Assembly: GCF_004799285.1 (NCBI RefSeq)
Contig: NZ_SSND01000001.1
Coordinates: 930,001 to 994,000 of the forward strand
DNA: 64,000 nucleotides
Direction of reading: 5' to 3'
Origin: Aliigemmobacter aestuarii
GTDB lineage: Bacteria > Pseudomonadota > Alphaproteobacteria > Rhodobacterales > Rhodobacteraceae
Shown: positions 35,171 through 44,839 of the stretch, in pieces
Numbering within the stretch: position 1 is the stretch's first letter
How the letters are laid out: each line of letters starts with the position of its first letter
Program-made: the position numbers and the translations under genes
Notes under the pieces: model-generated
What the model was told of the DNA's origin: nothing
The model's database searches: none
Seen by the model: the letters and a program-made list of their open reading frames with translations, nothing else

Positions 35171-35950
35171 TCAGACTTTCAGCGTAAAGAAACAGCGCCG
35201 GAACGGAAACAGCACCGACCCGTCCGCCATCGGCGGATAGGCCGCGCCAAGGGCGGTTTCATAGGCATGAATGAATTCCGCCGCCTCGGCCCCGGTCAGC
35301 TTTTCCAGGAACGGCCGCATCGCGGTGCTTTCGGTGAAGCGCCGCACGGGGTGACCATCCGCCCAGGGGTCAAGCTTCTGGACATAGTCCGTCTCCCAGG
35401 CATCGACCGCGCCCAGGGGTTCCAGCAGCGCCCAGTACGCCTCGGACGACCGGACAGGTGGCTGATAGTCGGCAAAATCGAACCGGTCGGGGAACATCGA
35501 GGCGGCGATGTCGCGCAGGAACCGGTGCGAAGGCGCCTTGAACTGGCGCGGCATCTGCACCGCCAGCATCCCGCCCGGAACCAGCATCCCCGCCAGACGG
35601 GGCAGCAGCCCGTCATGATCGGGCAGCCAGTGCAGCACGGCATTGGAAAAGATCAGCGCAGGCGGCGCGTCGGCCTGCCAGTCTGCCACATCCGCCTGGA
35701 TCAGGCGCGCATAGGCCCCCGTCTCGCGGGCTTTTTCCAGCATCGCCGGGCTCTGGTCCACGCCGATCAGGTCGCGGTCCGGCCAGCGCGCGGCAAGCGC
35801 CGCCCCGACCGGGCCGTTGCCGCAGCCCAGATCGACCACCGCCCCCGGCGGCAGGTCGCCGACCCGCGCCAGCAGATCCAGCGCCGGGCGCAGGCGCAAA
35901 TCGCCGAACTGCGCATATTTCGACGGGTTCCAGTCGGTCACTTGATCCAT
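35171..35950 (-). CDS. tam: Tam-like SAM-dependent methyltransferase (trans-aconitate methyltransferase family)
   Basis: This 259-residue class I methyltransferase begins MDQVTDWNPSKYAQFGDLRLRPA, which matches the trans-aconitate 2-methyltransferase N-terminus. The SAM-binding motif VVDLGCGNGPVG lies near residue 42, followed by DLIGVDQSP, and NAVLHWLPDH is the post-motif region. Its start at 35950 overlaps the corA stop by 13 bp with AAGGG just before the ATG, indicating translational coupling. Tam detoxifies trans-aconitate, which inhibits aconitase. Related methyltransferases with other substrates exist. Confidence 0.85.
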   Translation of the reverse strand: MDQVTDWNPSKYAQFGDLRLRPALDLLARVGDLPPGAVVDLGCGNGPVGAALAARWPDRDLIGVDQSPAMLEKARETGAYARLIQADVADWQADAPPALIFSNAVLHWLPDHDGLLPRLAGMLVPGGMLAVQMPRQFKAPSHRFLRDIAASMFPDRFDFADYQPPVRSSEAYWALLEPLGAVDAWETDYVQKLDPWADGHPVRRFTESTAMRPFLEKLTGAEAAEFIHAYETALGAAYPPMADGSVLFPFRRCFFTLKV

Positions 35951-36942
35951 CCCTTCAGCTTGAAGAACAGATAGGGCAGGACGGCCGATACGACCATCGC
36001 CAGCAAGGCAGCGGGATATCCCCATTGCCACCGCAATTCGGGCATGAAATCGAAGTTCATCCCGTAGATGGACGCAATCAGCGTCGGCGGCAGAAAGACA
36101 AAGGCCACGACCGAAAAGACCTTGATGATCTCGGACTGGCGGATGTTGATCAGGCCCAACGAGGAATCCAGCAGGAACCTGACCTTCTGTGCCTGCGTCT
36201 CGGCATATTCGCTGAGGGATTTCAGATCCTGTCGCATCGTCTTGACGCGCACCAGATCGACCTTCTGAAGCGCGGCGCCTGTGCCCGGGCTCGGGGCAAC
36301 GGCAAAGCCCAGAACGCGTTCGATCGACCGTAGCGACTCGGCCACCTTTCCGTTCATGTCTTCTGCAAGGCCGATCCGGTCCAGCATCTCGGTCAGATCG
36401 GCCGCCCGCTTGTGCGTCGTGTCGTCGGAACCTATGCGGAAGATCATCCCCGTCAGGCCGTCGAGCCGCAACCTTTCGCCCTCAAGAATATCGGCCAGCC
36501 GGTCGATCACGACCTCTAGAAGCGCGGTGAACACGGCGCCGCCACCCGTCAGGCCCATGGACTGCCGGCCCGCAAGATCGACAAAGACCCCGAAAGACCG
36601 TGGCGAATGGTATCTGATGGTCACAAGGATGTTCCGGATCAGCACGAAGGTGACCGGTTCGTTTTCCGCAAGGCCGCCGGGGACGCTGGCCATGACAAGG
36701 GCCGTCAGGAAAAGCGCGCCGTCCTCCTGATAAAGCCGCGACGAGATCTCGATTTCCTGCATGTCCTCGCGCGTGGGGATACCGATCCCGAGCAGTGCCT
36801 CGACGAACCTTTCCTCGTCTTCGGAGGGAAACAGCATGTCGATCCACACGGGCGCCGGCCCCCCGGCAGGGGCCTGCGTCCTGTCGTCCTGCCCCGGCAG
36901 CGCGACAAGCCGACCGGCTTCCACACCATAGATCGTGATCAT
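35938..36942 (-). CDS. corA: CorA-family magnesium/divalent cation channel
   Basis: This 334-residue protein has a large N-terminal cytoplasmic domain and two C-terminal transmembrane helices (about residues 270-292 and 308-328). The signature YGMNFDFMPEL sits between them; GMN is the selectivity loop. It assembles as a pentameric channel for Mg2+ and sometimes Co2+ or Ni2+. The C-terminal KLKGWIK overlaps the start of tam. It begins about 20 bp after a terminator hairpin region that closes ftsH. Confidence 0.93.
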   Translation of the reverse strand: MITIYGVEAGRLVALPGQDDRTQAPAGGPAPVWIDMLFPSEDEERFVEALLGIGIPTREDMQEIEISSRLYQEDGALFLTALVMASVPGGLAENEPVTFVLIRNILVTIRYHSPRSFGVFVDLAGRQSMGLTGGGAVFTALLEVVIDRLADILEGERLRLDGLTGMIFRIGSDDTTHKRAADLTEMLDRIGLAEDMNGKVAESLRSIERVLGFAVAPSPGTGAALQKVDLVRVKTMRQDLKSLSEYAETQAQKVRFLLDSSLGLINIRQSEIIKVFSVVAFVFLPPTLIASIYGMNFDFMPELRWQWGYPAALLAMVVSAVLPYLFFKLKGWIK

Positions 36943-37014
36943 ATGCGGCTCCCGCAGTTCCAGGGCGATAAGACCACCTTTTCGGACCGGGCGAAACCGA
37001 TGTCGATGGCCCCG

Positions 37015-37046
37015 AAAGCAGAACCCCCGCCGGATGGGCGGGGGTT
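37015..37046 (-). terminator. Intrinsic terminator of ftsH
   Basis: AACCCCCGCC and GGCGGGGGTT form a 10-bp stem with a 5-base loop. It is followed in the leftward direction by TCTGCTTTCG. It lies 22 bp past the ftsH stop and isolates ftsH from corA. Confidence 0.75.
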
Positions 37047-37068
37047 TGCCAACAGTGTTGCGGCCGGA

Positions 37069-38988
37069 TCACGCCGAGGGTTCGGGCTCCATCCCGCCAC
37101 CCGATTTCGGGGCGCGAGGCTTGGTCTTCGGGATCGCGATGATCGAGCTTGCGCCGCCCCCGGACGATCCCTTGCCCGCGTCGTCATCGCCGCCCAGGGG
37201 TTCGCCGGCCATCACCTTGCGGATCTCGTCGCCGGTCAGGGTTTCGTATTCCAGCAGGCCCTTGGCCAGTCGTTCGAAATCCTCGGCCTTTTCCAGAAGG
37301 ATGCGCCGCGCGGTCTCATAGCCCTCGTCGATCAGGCGCTTCACCTCGTCCTCGATCAGCTCTTTGGTATGGGCCGAAACCGAGAACCCCGCCGTGTTGC
37401 CCTGATAACCCTCATGCGCCTCGGCGTAGTCGATGTTGCCGACCTTGTCGGACATCCCCCAACGCATGACCATGGCACGCGCCAGGCTCGACGCCTGCTG
37501 GATGTCGCCCGCCGGACCCGAAGACACGCCCTCCTCGCCATACTTGATGATCTCGGCGGCCTTGCCGGCCATCGTCATGGCGATCTTCTGCTTGCCTTCG
37601 TCCTTGTGCATGTTCAGCCGATCCATCTCGGGCAGGCTGACAACCATGCCAAGCGCGCCCCCGCGCGGGATGATGGTGGCCTTGTAGACCGGGTCGCATT
37701 TCGGAAGGTTCATGCCGACGATGGCATGGCCGGCCTCGTGATAGGCAGTCTTTTCCTTCTGTTCGGGGGTCAGCACCATGCTGCGACGCTCGGCCCCCAT
37801 CATCACCTTGTCCTTCGCGTTCTCGAAGTCCTCCATGGTGACAAACCGGCGGCCCACACGCGCGGCCATCAGCGCGGCCTCGTTCACGAGGTTCGCCAGA
37901 TCCGCGCCCGAAAAGCCGGGGCAGCCGCGCGCGATGATCCGCAGGTCCACGTCGGGGCCGACCGGCACCTTCTTGGCATGCACGCCAAGGATCTTCTCGC
38001 GGCCCTTGATGTCGGGGTTCGGCACATGGATCTGCCGGTCGAAGCGGCCCGGACGCAGCAGGGCCGGGTCCAGCACATCCTTGCGGTTCGTCGCGGCCAC
38101 GATGATCACGCCTTCGTTCGCCTCGAAGCCGTCCATTTCCACCAGAAGCTGGTTCAGCGTCTGTTCGCGTTCGTCATTGCCGCCGCCGATGCCCACGCCA
38201 CGGGCCCGGCCCACGGCGTCGATCTCGTCGATGAAAACGATGCAGGGGGCGTTCTTCTTGGCCTGGTCAAACATGTCGCGCACGCGGCTTGCGCCCACGC
38301 CCACGAACATCTCGACAAAGTCCGAACCCGAGATGGTGAAGAAGGGCACGCCCGCCTCACCCGCGATGGCGCGGGCCAGAAGGGTCTTGCCGGTGCCGGG
38401 CGGGCCGACCAGAAGCGCGCCCTTCGGGATCTTGCCCCCCAGACGGCTGAATTTCTGCGGGTTGCGCAGGAATTCGACGATCTCTTCCAGTTCTTCCTTG
38501 GCCTCGTCGATGCCGGCCACGTCGTCAAATGTGACGCGGCCGTGCTTTTCGGTCAGCAGTTTCGCGCGCGACTTGCCAAAGCCCATTGCGCCGCCACGGC
38601 CCCCCCCCTGCATCCGGTTCATGAAGAAGATCCAGACACCGATCAGCAGAAGGAACGGCAGCCACAGCGAAAGTAGCGACATGAAGCCCGACTGCTGTTG
38701 CGGCTCGGCGCGGATTTCCACTTCCTTCGCGATCAGCCGTTCGGTCAGCCCGTCTTCACCCTCGGGGCGGATGGTCATGTACTGATTGCCATCCTTGCCC
38801 CGGACGATCACCCGTTCGCCGTCGATCGTGACCGACGTCACGTCGCCCGCATCGACCTTCTGGATGAAATCAGAATAGGACAGGCTCCGCGAGGACGTCG
38901 TGGTCTGGCCGCCGCTGAACAAGTTGAACAGGGCCAGCACCAGAAGGAACAGGACGACCCAGAATGCGATGTTTCGTGCATTGCCCAC
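37069..38988 (-). CDS. ftsH: FtsH, membrane AAA+ zinc metalloprotease
   Basis: This 639-residue inner-membrane protease degrades misassembled membrane proteins and regulators such as RpoH. Transmembrane segments lie at about residues 7-27 and 105-127. The AAA module has Walker A GPPGTGKT (about 197) and [13 protein letters not shown]. The second region of homology ends in RPGRFDRQ. The zinc site is HEAGH near residue 420. The GTG at 38988 ([10 protein letters not shown]) is chosen because GGGGAGA lies about 7 bases upstream and the family begins at this point. The open frame to 39051 is an extension through the leader. A heat-shock-type promoter lies upstream. Confidence 0.97.
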   Translation of the reverse strand: MGNARNIAFWVVLFLLVLALFNLFSGGQTTTSSRSLSYSDFIQKVDAGDVTSVTIDGERVIVRGKDGNQYMTIRPEGEDGLTERLIAKEVEIRAEPQQQSGFMSLLSLWLPFLLLIGVWIFFMNRMQGGGRGGAMGFGKSRAKLLTEKHGRVTFDDVAGIDEAKEELEEIVEFLRNPQKFSRLGGKIPKGALLVGPPGTGKTLLARAIAGEAGVPFFTISGSDFVEMFVGVGASRVRDMFDQAKKNAPCIVFIDEIDAVGRARGVGIGGGNDEREQTLNQLLVEMDGFEANEGVIIVAATNRKDVLDPALLRPGRFDRQIHVPNPDIKGREKILGVHAKKVPVGPDVDLRIIARGCPGFSGADLANLVNEAALMAARVGRRFVTMEDFENAKDKVMMGAERRSMVLTPEQKEKTAYHEAGHAIVGMNLPKCDPVYKATIIPRGGALGMVVSLPEMDRLNMHKDEGKQKIAMTMAGKAAEIIKYGEEGVSSGPAGDIQQASSLARAMVMRWGMSDKVGNIDYAEAHEGYQGNTAGFSVSAHTKELIEDEVKRLIDEGYETARRILLEKAEDFERLAKGLLEYETLTGDEIRKVMAGEPLGGDDDAGKGSSGGGASSIIAIPKTKPRAPKSGGGMEPEPSA

Positions 38989-39038
38989 GAATATGTCTCC
39001 CCATACGGCGCCAAGGATGTTGGCGCACGCCTTGCCGA

Positions 39039-39069
39039 ATAAAATAGGCATAACTGCGAGGGGTTCAAT
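39039..39069 (-). promoter_or_regulatory. RpoH-like heat-shock promoter of ftsH
   Basis: Read leftward, ATTG, a 17-base spacer and CCTATTTTAT match the alphaproteobacterial RpoH pattern (CTTG, 17-18 bases, CYTATNT). The -10 lies about 50 bases before the ftsH GTG start. The -35 overlaps the last codons and stop of tilS, so ftsH may be expressed independently of the upstream tol-tilS transcript. FtsH is RpoH-controlled in many bacteria. Confidence 0.6.
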
Positions 39070-40324
39070 CCGATAAGATGAATGTCACGAAGGACGGGCA
39101 GCAAGTGGCGCGCCATTGCCCCGTTTTTTCGCAAGATGGCGCGGCAATCAGCCGCTTTCCCTGCCAGATCGCGGGCGTCACGGCCAGTACATCGCGCGCG
39201 AGGCCCGATTGCCGCCAGTCCGCGACTTGCCGCAGGCCTTCTGCCCCAAGGGCCGCGACATGCGCGCCCGGAAGGTCCGGCCCCTCGACCTGCCAGCGGT
39301 GGTCCCAGACCTGCCCGATCGCCACCGGCCCGCATGCCGCGCGCGGCTCGCGGGTGATCGACACCCCGCCCTTGCGCGACCGGAACCGTACGCCCCCCAG
39401 CGTTGCATCCCGCCCCTCGTCCAGCGCCTCCAGAAGATGCGCGACCTTCGCCTCACGCGGCGGATAGTCCGCCCCGCCCATCCAGCGGATCGCGGCAGTC
39501 AACAGACGGCGGCGGATTTCCCGTGGCAGATCCGCCAGGTCCTGCTGACCGATCCGCAAGGCGCCAGCGGCGCAATCCATGCGCGCGGCGGCGGCCTTCG
39601 TCGCCGCCTCAAGCGCGCGGCGGGCCTCGGTCAGGGCGTCGATCGTGGTCGCCAACCGGTCGATGGTGATGCCCAGGGGCGCCAGCGCGGCAAGCGCGCG
39701 CCGCGCCCTGATCCGGGCAAAGCGGTCATCCTCGTTCGTCGGGTCGTCAATCCAGCCGATGCCGTGGCGCGTGAGATAGGCGCGCAGCTCCTGGCGCCCG
39801 TGCAACAGCAGCGGACGCCCCCACCAGACGCCCGCCTCGCGCCAGAAGGGGCGCAGGCCGGTCAGCCCGTCGAGCCCCGACGCCCGGCCCAGACCCATCA
39901 GGAACCCCTCGGCCCGGTCGTCCGCGGTGTGACCAAGCGCGACATGGCCGATCCCCTTGGCCCGCGCCCAAGCCGAGATCAGCGAAATCCGCGCCCGGCG
40001 CGCTTCGTCCATCACGTTGCCCTGGATCGCGCCGTGATCCCAGACCAGCGTTTCATGCGGCACGCCAAGACCTGCGCAGAACCGCGCGACGGCATGGGCC
40101 TCGGCTGCAGCCTCGGGGCGCAGGCGGTGGTCGACGGTGACCGCAGAAAGGGAAAACCCGCGATGGGGCGCGGCGCGGTGCAGCAGATGCAGCAACGCCA
40201 TGGAATCCCCGCCGCCAGAAACCGCAACGCCTATCCGACGTGCATCCGGCGGAAAGGGATGGCTCGCCGACAGCAAGAGGGGCGCATCCGCCCCCTGATC
40301 CGGCGGCCAGCCGTCTACTGGCAC
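39065..40324 (-). CDS. tilS: TilS, tRNA(Ile)-lysidine synthase
   Basis: This 419-residue enzyme modifies the wobble cytidine of tRNA-Ile (CAU) to lysidine with ATP and lysine, so it is essential for AUA decoding. The PP-loop motif [15 protein letters not shown] lies near residue 34. [26 protein letters not shown] and GHTADDRAE follow, all TilS signatures, and [17 protein letters not shown] is also present. The start is a GTG at 40324 that overlaps the cpoB end by 10 bp. It lies between cpoB and ftsH, a common alphaproteobacterial order. Confidence 0.94.
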   Translation of the reverse strand: MPVDGWPPDQGADAPLLLSASHPFPPDARRIGVAVSGGGDSMALLHLLHRAAPHRGFSLSAVTVDHRLRPEAAAEAHAVARFCAGLGVPHETLVWDHGAIQGNVMDEARRARISLISAWARAKGIGHVALGHTADDRAEGFLMGLGRASGLDGLTGLRPFWREAGVWWGRPLLLHGRQELRAYLTRHGIGWIDDPTNEDDRFARIRARRALAALAPLGITIDRLATTIDALTEARRALEAATKAAAARMDCAAGALRIGQQDLADLPREIRRRLLTAAIRWMGGADYPPREAKVAHLLEALDEGRDATLGGVRFRSRKGGVSITREPRAACGPVAIGQVWDHRWQVEGPDLPGAHVAALGAEGLRQVADWRQSGLARDVLAVTPAIWQGKRLIAAPSCEKTGQWRATCCPSFVTFILSD

Positions 40325-41127
40325 CCCAGCCCTGCCATTGCCGCCGCCGCATCGGCCGCCGCCTGCGAGCCCGGAAAGCGCGCGCCGACCTCGGTCAGTG
40401 TCACACAGGCCTCGGGGCCTTGCCCCAGCGCGCCCAGTTGCCGGCCAAGCCGGAACAGCGCCTCGGCTGCGCGCGGGCCGTCGGGCTGGCCGGAAAACGC
40501 CTCAAGATAGGCACGCGCGGAATTCGCGGTATCGCCCAGGTTTTCCAGCGCCTCGCCGCGCAGGAATTGCGCCTCCTGGCTCAGGGGGCCGCCCGGGTAG
40601 GCCGTGGCAAAGGCCGCAAAGAGGTCCGCGGCGGTTCGAAAGTCACCCTGACCGAGCACCCCCTTGGCCCGGTCGAAATCCGCCTGTTCGCCCATTGCAA
40701 GCTCGGGCGTCCCGGCGGGCGGGGTTGTGGGTGCGGGAAACGCGGCCACGGGCGCTTCACCGCCCAGGGGCGGGGCCTGGCCGACCTGCGAAAGATCGCC
40801 GCCTTCCATCTCGACCACGCGGAATTCCAGATCGTTCAGCCGCAGCGATCCGTCCTGCACCACGCGGTTCAGGCGCAGTTCGACCTCCTCGGTCTTGGCG
40901 TTGAGCCGCATCAGTTCCGCCTCGATCGTGTTCAGACGCTCCAGCGCGGAACCGCCGGCGATGCCGGTCTGCGCGGCGCCGGTCGTCACCAGCTCCTGCT
41001 TCAGCGCGGTGAACTGCGCATTCAGCTGGGACAGCTCGGCCCGGATGTCGGCCAGTGTCTGCGCCCGGTCCTGCGCAAGGGCCAAACCGGGCAGCAAGAA
41101 CGCGACAAGGGTCAGGACCCGCAGCAC
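40315..41127 (-). CDS. cpoB: CpoB (YbgF), periplasmic Tol-Pal system protein
   Basis: This 270-residue periplasmic protein coordinates Tol-Pal outer-membrane constriction with peptidoglycan synthesis. It has a signal peptide (LRVLTLVAFLLPGLALA), then a coiled-coil about residues 20-105 (LADIRAELSQLNAQFTALKQ). A Pro/Ala linker and C-terminal TPR repeats (FDRAKGVLGQGDFRTAADLF and two more) follow. The start is a GTG 4 bp after the pal stop. It overlaps the start of tilS. Confidence 0.93.
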   Translation of the reverse strand: MLRVLTLVAFLLPGLALAQDRAQTLADIRAELSQLNAQFTALKQELVTTGAAQTGIAGGSALERLNTIEAELMRLNAKTEEVELRLNRVVQDGSLRLNDLEFRVVEMEGGDLSQVGQAPPLGGEAPVAAFPAPTTPPAGTPELAMGEQADFDRAKGVLGQGDFRTAADLFAAFATAYPGGPLSQEAQFLRGEALENLGDTANSARAYLEAFSGQPDGPRAAEALFRLGRQLGALGQGPEACVTLTEVGARFPGSQAAADAAAAMAGLGCQ

Positions 41128-41131
41128 GGCG

Positions 41132-41656
41132 TTACGCCCCCGCCCCCATCGACAGGACCGTCACCGCGCGGCGGTTGCGCGAATAGCACGCCTCGTCCGA
41201 ACAGACCTCGACCGGGCGTTCCTTGCCGTAGGACACGGTGCGGATGCGGTTCGGCGACACCCCCTGCGAGATCAGGTAGTTCTGCACCGCGCTGGCACGG
41301 CGCGCGCCGAGGGCAAGGTTGTATTCCCTCGTGCCCTGTTCGTCGGCATGGCCTTCGACGATGACCGCGTAATCGGTGTTGGTGTTCAGCCACTGCGCCT
41401 GTTGCATCAGCGTCGCCGTCGCCTCGGGCGACAGGGTCGACTGGTCGACGGCAAAGAACACGCGATCCCCGATCGTCTGGTTGAAATAGGCCACCGAGCG
41501 CGGATCGTTTGGCCCGCCCAGGGTCGATCCGTCGATCCCCGTCCCGTTCAGCGGGCCGCCCGGGCCGCCGGGGCCGCCGCCGAAACGGTCAGGATTGTTG
41601 CAGGCGGCCAGGCCGAACGCCGCCACCACCATCAGTGCCTTGGTCATCATCTGCAT
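41132..41656 (-). CDS. pal: Pal, peptidoglycan-associated outer-membrane lipoprotein
   Basis: This 174-residue lipoprotein has signal and lipobox MTKALMVVAAFGLAAC, with acylated Cys19 if counted from the first ATG. A Gly/Pro-rich linker follows, then an OmpA-like domain (about residues 55-170) that binds meso-DAP in peptidoglycan. It contains VEGHADEQGTREYNLALGARRA and the typical RTVSYGKERP. GAGGGG lies about 8 bases before the ATG at 41656. It follows tolB by 106 bp. Confidence 0.95.
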   Translation of the reverse strand: MQMMTKALMVVAAFGLAACNNPDRFGGGPGGPGGPLNGTGIDGSTLGGPNDPRSVAYFNQTIGDRVFFAVDQSTLSPEATATLMQQAQWLNTNTDYAVIVEGHADEQGTREYNLALGARRASAVQNYLISQGVSPNRIRTVSYGKERPVEVCSDEACYSRNRRAVTVLSMGAGA

Positions 41657-41762
41657 GTCTTGCCCCTCGACAGGTCTTGCCCACGGGAATTGTCCCTTGC
41701 CGGGCAGGTTATCAGCTTTGCGGCGCCGGGGGAATCCGGCGCCTGTTCACGTTCTCTTTCGT

Positions 41763-43097
41763 TCACGGCAACAAGGGCGACCAAGCCGGATCGGACGCCG
41801 CCGTCTCGGTCTGGATCTGTTTGAGGTTCCGCCCCGAGATATCAACCGAATAAAGCGCGGGCCGCCCACCTTCGCCCGCCGTCTCGCGGGTGAACATCAG
41901 CACCCGGCCGTTCGGCGCCCAGGTCGGGCCTTCATCCAGGAAGGAGGCGGTCAGCAGACGTTCCTCGGACCCGTCGGTGCGCATCACGCCGATGTGGAAG
42001 CGGCCCGCGTTCTGCTTGGTGAAGGCGATCAGGTCGCCGCGCGGCGACCAGACCGGGGTGCCATAGCGCCCCTGCCCGCCCGAGATGCGGCGCGGCTCGC
42101 CACCCGAGGCGGGCATGATATACAGCTGCTGCGTGCCGGTCCGGTCGCTTTCGAACACGATCTGGCTGCCGTCCGGGCTGAACGACGGCGCGGTCTCGAT
42201 CGACGGCGCGTTCGTCAGTTGCGTCAGCTGCCCCGACCCCAGCGACAGCGCGTAAAGGTCGCTGTTGCCGCCCCGCTCAAGCGAAAAGACCACAGTCTGC
42301 CCGTCCGGCGAGAAGCGCGGCGCGAAGGTCATCGTGCCGGGCTGTTCGGCAAGGGCGCGGGTCGCGAGGCTGGCCACGTCCATCAGGTAGATGCGCGGAA
42401 ACCCCGAGGTGTAGGAGGTGAACAGGATCTGGTCGCCCCGGGGCGAAAAGCGCGGCGCCAGCACGATCGACGAGGAATCCGTCAGATAGGCCAGGTTCGC
42501 GCCGTCATAATCCATCACCGCCAGACGCTTCTGCCGGGCGTTCTTCGGGCCGCTTTCCGACACGAACACCACACGGCTGTCGAAATAACCGCCCTCGCCC
42601 GTGATCCGGCTGTAGACGGCATCGGCCACCTTGTGCGCCATGCGCCGCCAGCTTTGCGTCGTTCCCGCGAACTGCAGCCCGTCACCCAAAGGCTGGCCCG
42701 AAACGACATCGAACAGCCGGAATTTCACCACGATCCTGTCGCCGCCCACCTCGACTGCGCCGGTGATCAGTGCCTGCGCGTTGATCGCCTTCCAGTCGGC
42801 ATAAGCCACCGGCGCGTCAAAGCTGGTGACGCGGCTGATGTGGGCACTGGCCGGGATCTCGCGGAACAGCCCGGTGCCGGTCAGGTCCGAGGCGATCACC
42901 CGCGCGATGTTGGTCGCGTAATCGGCCGCCGCGCCGTTTTCGGCCACGAAATCCGGAGCCGCGAAGGGAAGCGGCTCGATCACGCCTTCCGTGATCTCGA
43001 TCCGCAAGGGGCCGCTCTGCGCCAGCACGGGCGCGGACAGCGCCCCAAGGCCAAGCGCCACGCACAGGGCGGTGACTAGGGTACGGAACAGGCTCAT
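41763..43097 (-). CDS. tolB: TolB, periplasmic beta-propeller of the Tol-Pal system
   Basis: This 444-residue periplasmic protein links TolA to Pal. The signal peptide is [19 protein letters not shown]. The N-terminal domain spans about residues 25-160. The six-bladed propeller has repeated [42 protein letters not shown] and [13 protein letters not shown] blades. The start at 43097 has GAGGAT 6 bases upstream; an in-frame extension to 43322 is not supported. It is separated from tolA by 128 bp that contain a stem-loop. Confidence 0.96.
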   Translation of the reverse strand: MSLFRTLVTALCVALGLGALSAPVLAQSGPLRIEITEGVIEPLPFAAPDFVAENGAAADYATNIARVIASDLTGTGLFREIPASAHISRVTSFDAPVAYADWKAINAQALITGAVEVGGDRIVVKFRLFDVVSGQPLGDGLQFAGTTQSWRRMAHKVADAVYSRITGEGGYFDSRVVFVSESGPKNARQKRLAVMDYDGANLAYLTDSSSIVLAPRFSPRGDQILFTSYTSGFPRIYLMDVASLATRALAEQPGTMTFAPRFSPDGQTVVFSLERGGNSDLYALSLGSGQLTQLTNAPSIETAPSFSPDGSQIVFESDRTGTQQLYIMPASGGEPRRISGGQGRYGTPVWSPRGDLIAFTKQNAGRFHIGVMRTDGSEERLLTASFLDEGPTWAPNGRVLMFTRETAGEGGRPALYSVDISGRNLKQIQTETAASDPAWSPLLP

Positions 43098-43126
43098 GCG
43101 ATCCTCATGCTTTGCGGTCTGGATAG

Positions 43127-43147
43127 CACGCTTCGGCGCGAAGCGTG
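43127..43147. other. Stem-loop in the tolA-tolB gap
   Basis: CACGCTTCG-GCG-CGAAGCGTG is a 9-bp perfect stem with a 3-base loop, 30 bp before tolB. It has no U-tract, so mRNA processing or attenuation between tolA and tolB is more likely than full termination. Confidence 0.45.
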
Positions 43148-43225
43148 ACAGGCAACGGCGCGATCCGGCATAAATTTGCCGTGCGCCCTGCGCCAATGGG
43201 AAAAACCGGTCAGGCGGAACCCGTG

Positions 43226-44353
43226 TCATCGCATCCGCATCCCTTCGGGGTTGAAGACAAGTTCCAGCTCTTTCCACTGTTCGTATTTTTCGGGCGGCAG
43301 CGGGAACCCGCGCGACCCGCACATGATGACGGCGCGGCGCGCGGCCTCATAGGCCTGGCGTTCCGCCCCGTCCGTCCCGCCCGAGCTTTCGATCAGACGG
43401 ATCGACCCGGCATCCGGAACGCCGTTCTGGGCCACGCTGACCCCGACGACGACTGTCGTGCGAAGCGCCTCGGTCGACAGCGAGCCGACGTTCCAGCAAC
43501 GCTGGACGGCGACGCGCAGCGCGTCCTTCTCGCCGCCGGTCATCGGCGGCCCCGACGGCGCCGAGGGCCGGGCGGGTTCGGCCGTGGCCTCGGCAAGGGC
43601 GGCGGCCACGGCATCGTTCGTGCCCGTATCGGCGGGCGTTTCCGGTTGCGTCTCTGCCGGGGTTTCGGCCGGGGTTTCCCGGCGGGCGGGGCGCGGCTTC
43701 GGCCGGGCGCTGGCCACCGGGGCCAGAGCCTGGGCCTCTTCGACCTCTTCGGTCGCCTCGGTCCGCAGGATGTCGCCCGATTCCTCGGGGGCGGTCTCGG
43801 GGCGTTCTTCCTCGACCACCTCGGCCTCGGGTGCAGGTTCGGGGCTGACGGCGGGGGTCGGCTCGGGCGCGGTTTCCACAGGCTCTTCGGGCGCCACCAC
43901 CGGATCAGGCGACACACGATCCGCCGGGCGCGGACGCGGACGGGGCGAGGCGGTCGGGACCGGGTCGATCGGCACGATTTCCGACGGCGGCGCGATGACC
44001 GGCTCGGCCTCGGGTTCGACCTGAGGCTCGACAACCGGTTGCGGCTCGGGCTCCGTTTCGGGCTGCGGTTGAGGTTCGGGTTCCGGCTCCGGTTGAGGTT
44101 CAGGTTCCGGCTCGGGTTCGGGGCGCGGCGGCGGCGCTTCGGGCTGCGGTTCGGGCGCCGGCGGCACTTCGACAGGCACGGCATCGGCCGGGACCGATGC
44201 CATCATCGCCTCGAACTCGGCCCCCGACATCAGCGACACCTCGGCCACCTCCACCGCCGGAAGGTCCTTCGGCGCAAAGAGCCAGTCCCCCAGGATGACC
44301 CAGAGGATCAGGCCCAGATGCCCGATGCCAGAGATGATGACGCCCTTGTTCAT
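43226..44353 (-). CDS. tolA: TolA-like protein with Pro/Glu-rich linker
   Basis: This 375-residue protein has one N-terminal transmembrane helix (about residues 6-26) and a long extended periplasmic linker about 60-265. The linker is dominated by Glu-Pro/Gln-Pro repeats (for example [12 protein letters not shown]), unlike the Ala/Lys helix of E. coli TolA. A small C-terminal TonB/TolA-type domain contains [17 protein letters not shown] and [19 protein letters not shown]. It spans the periplasm to connect TolQR with TolB/Pal. It lies 9 bp after tolR. Confidence 0.92.
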   Translation of the reverse strand: MNKGVIISGIGHLGLILWVILGDWLFAPKDLPAVEVAEVSLMSGAEFEAMMASVPADAVPVEVPPAPEPQPEAPPPRPEPEPEPEPQPEPEPEPQPQPETEPEPQPVVEPQVEPEAEPVIAPPSEIVPIDPVPTASPRPRPRPADRVSPDPVVAPEEPVETAPEPTPAVSPEPAPEAEVVEEERPETAPEESGDILRTEATEEVEEAQALAPVASARPKPRPARRETPAETPAETQPETPADTGTNDAVAAALAEATAEPARPSAPSGPPMTGGEKDALRVAVQRCWNVGSLSTEALRTTVVVGVSVAQNGVPDAGSIRLIESSGGTDGAERQAYEAARRAVIMCGSRGFPLPPEKYEQWKELELVFNPEGMRMR

Positions 44354-44362
44354 CGCCTGGGC

Positions 44363-44836
44363 CTAGTTGCCACCGCCAAAGGTCGGACCGTCGGTGTCCG
44401 TCACCAGACCGATGGAATTGAAACCGGCGGAATTGAGCGCCCCCATCAGCTGCGCCACGCGGGCATAGGGAATGCCACCATCGGCCCTAAGAAAGATCTT
44501 GTCGCTGGTCCGTTCCGCCGCAATCGCCTGCAGGCGGGGGATCAGCGTGTCTTCTGTCACTTCGGTCGTCTGGATCAGAAGCCGTCCGTCGGCGGCCATG
44601 GTGATCGACAGCGGTTCTTCCTGTTCGGTCGGCAGCGACCGTGCGGCGGTATCGGGCAGCTCGATCGGAACGCCCACCGTCAGCAGGGGGGCCGCAACCA
44701 TGAAGATGATCAGCAAGACCAGCATCACGTCCACGAAGGGCGTGACGTTGATCTCGCTCATCGCGGCGGCCTTGCCGCGCCGGCGGCGGCCGCGGCGCCC
44801 GCCGCCTCCACCGCCCTTGATGACACCCGCGCCCAT
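44363..44836 (-). CDS. tolR: TolR, ExbD-family subunit
   Basis: This 157-residue protein has a basic Gly/Arg-rich cytoplasmic N-terminus (GGGGGGRRGRRRRGK). The ExbD/TolR motif MSEINVTPFVDVMLVLLIIFMVAAP follows as a single transmembrane helix; the Asp in VDVML is the proton-conducting residue. A periplasmic domain ends in GGGN. It lies 3 bp from tolQ and 9 bp from tolA, so the three are one translational unit. It works with TolQ as a proton-driven motor. Confidence 0.95.
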   Translation of the reverse strand: MGAGVIKGGGGGGRRGRRRRGKAAAMSEINVTPFVDVMLVLLIIFMVAAPLLTVGVPIELPDTAARSLPTEQEEPLSITMAADGRLLIQTTEVTEDTLIPRLQAIAAERTSDKIFLRADGGIPYARVAQLMGALNSAGFNSIGLVTDTDGPTFGGGN

Positions 44837-44839
44837 CGG

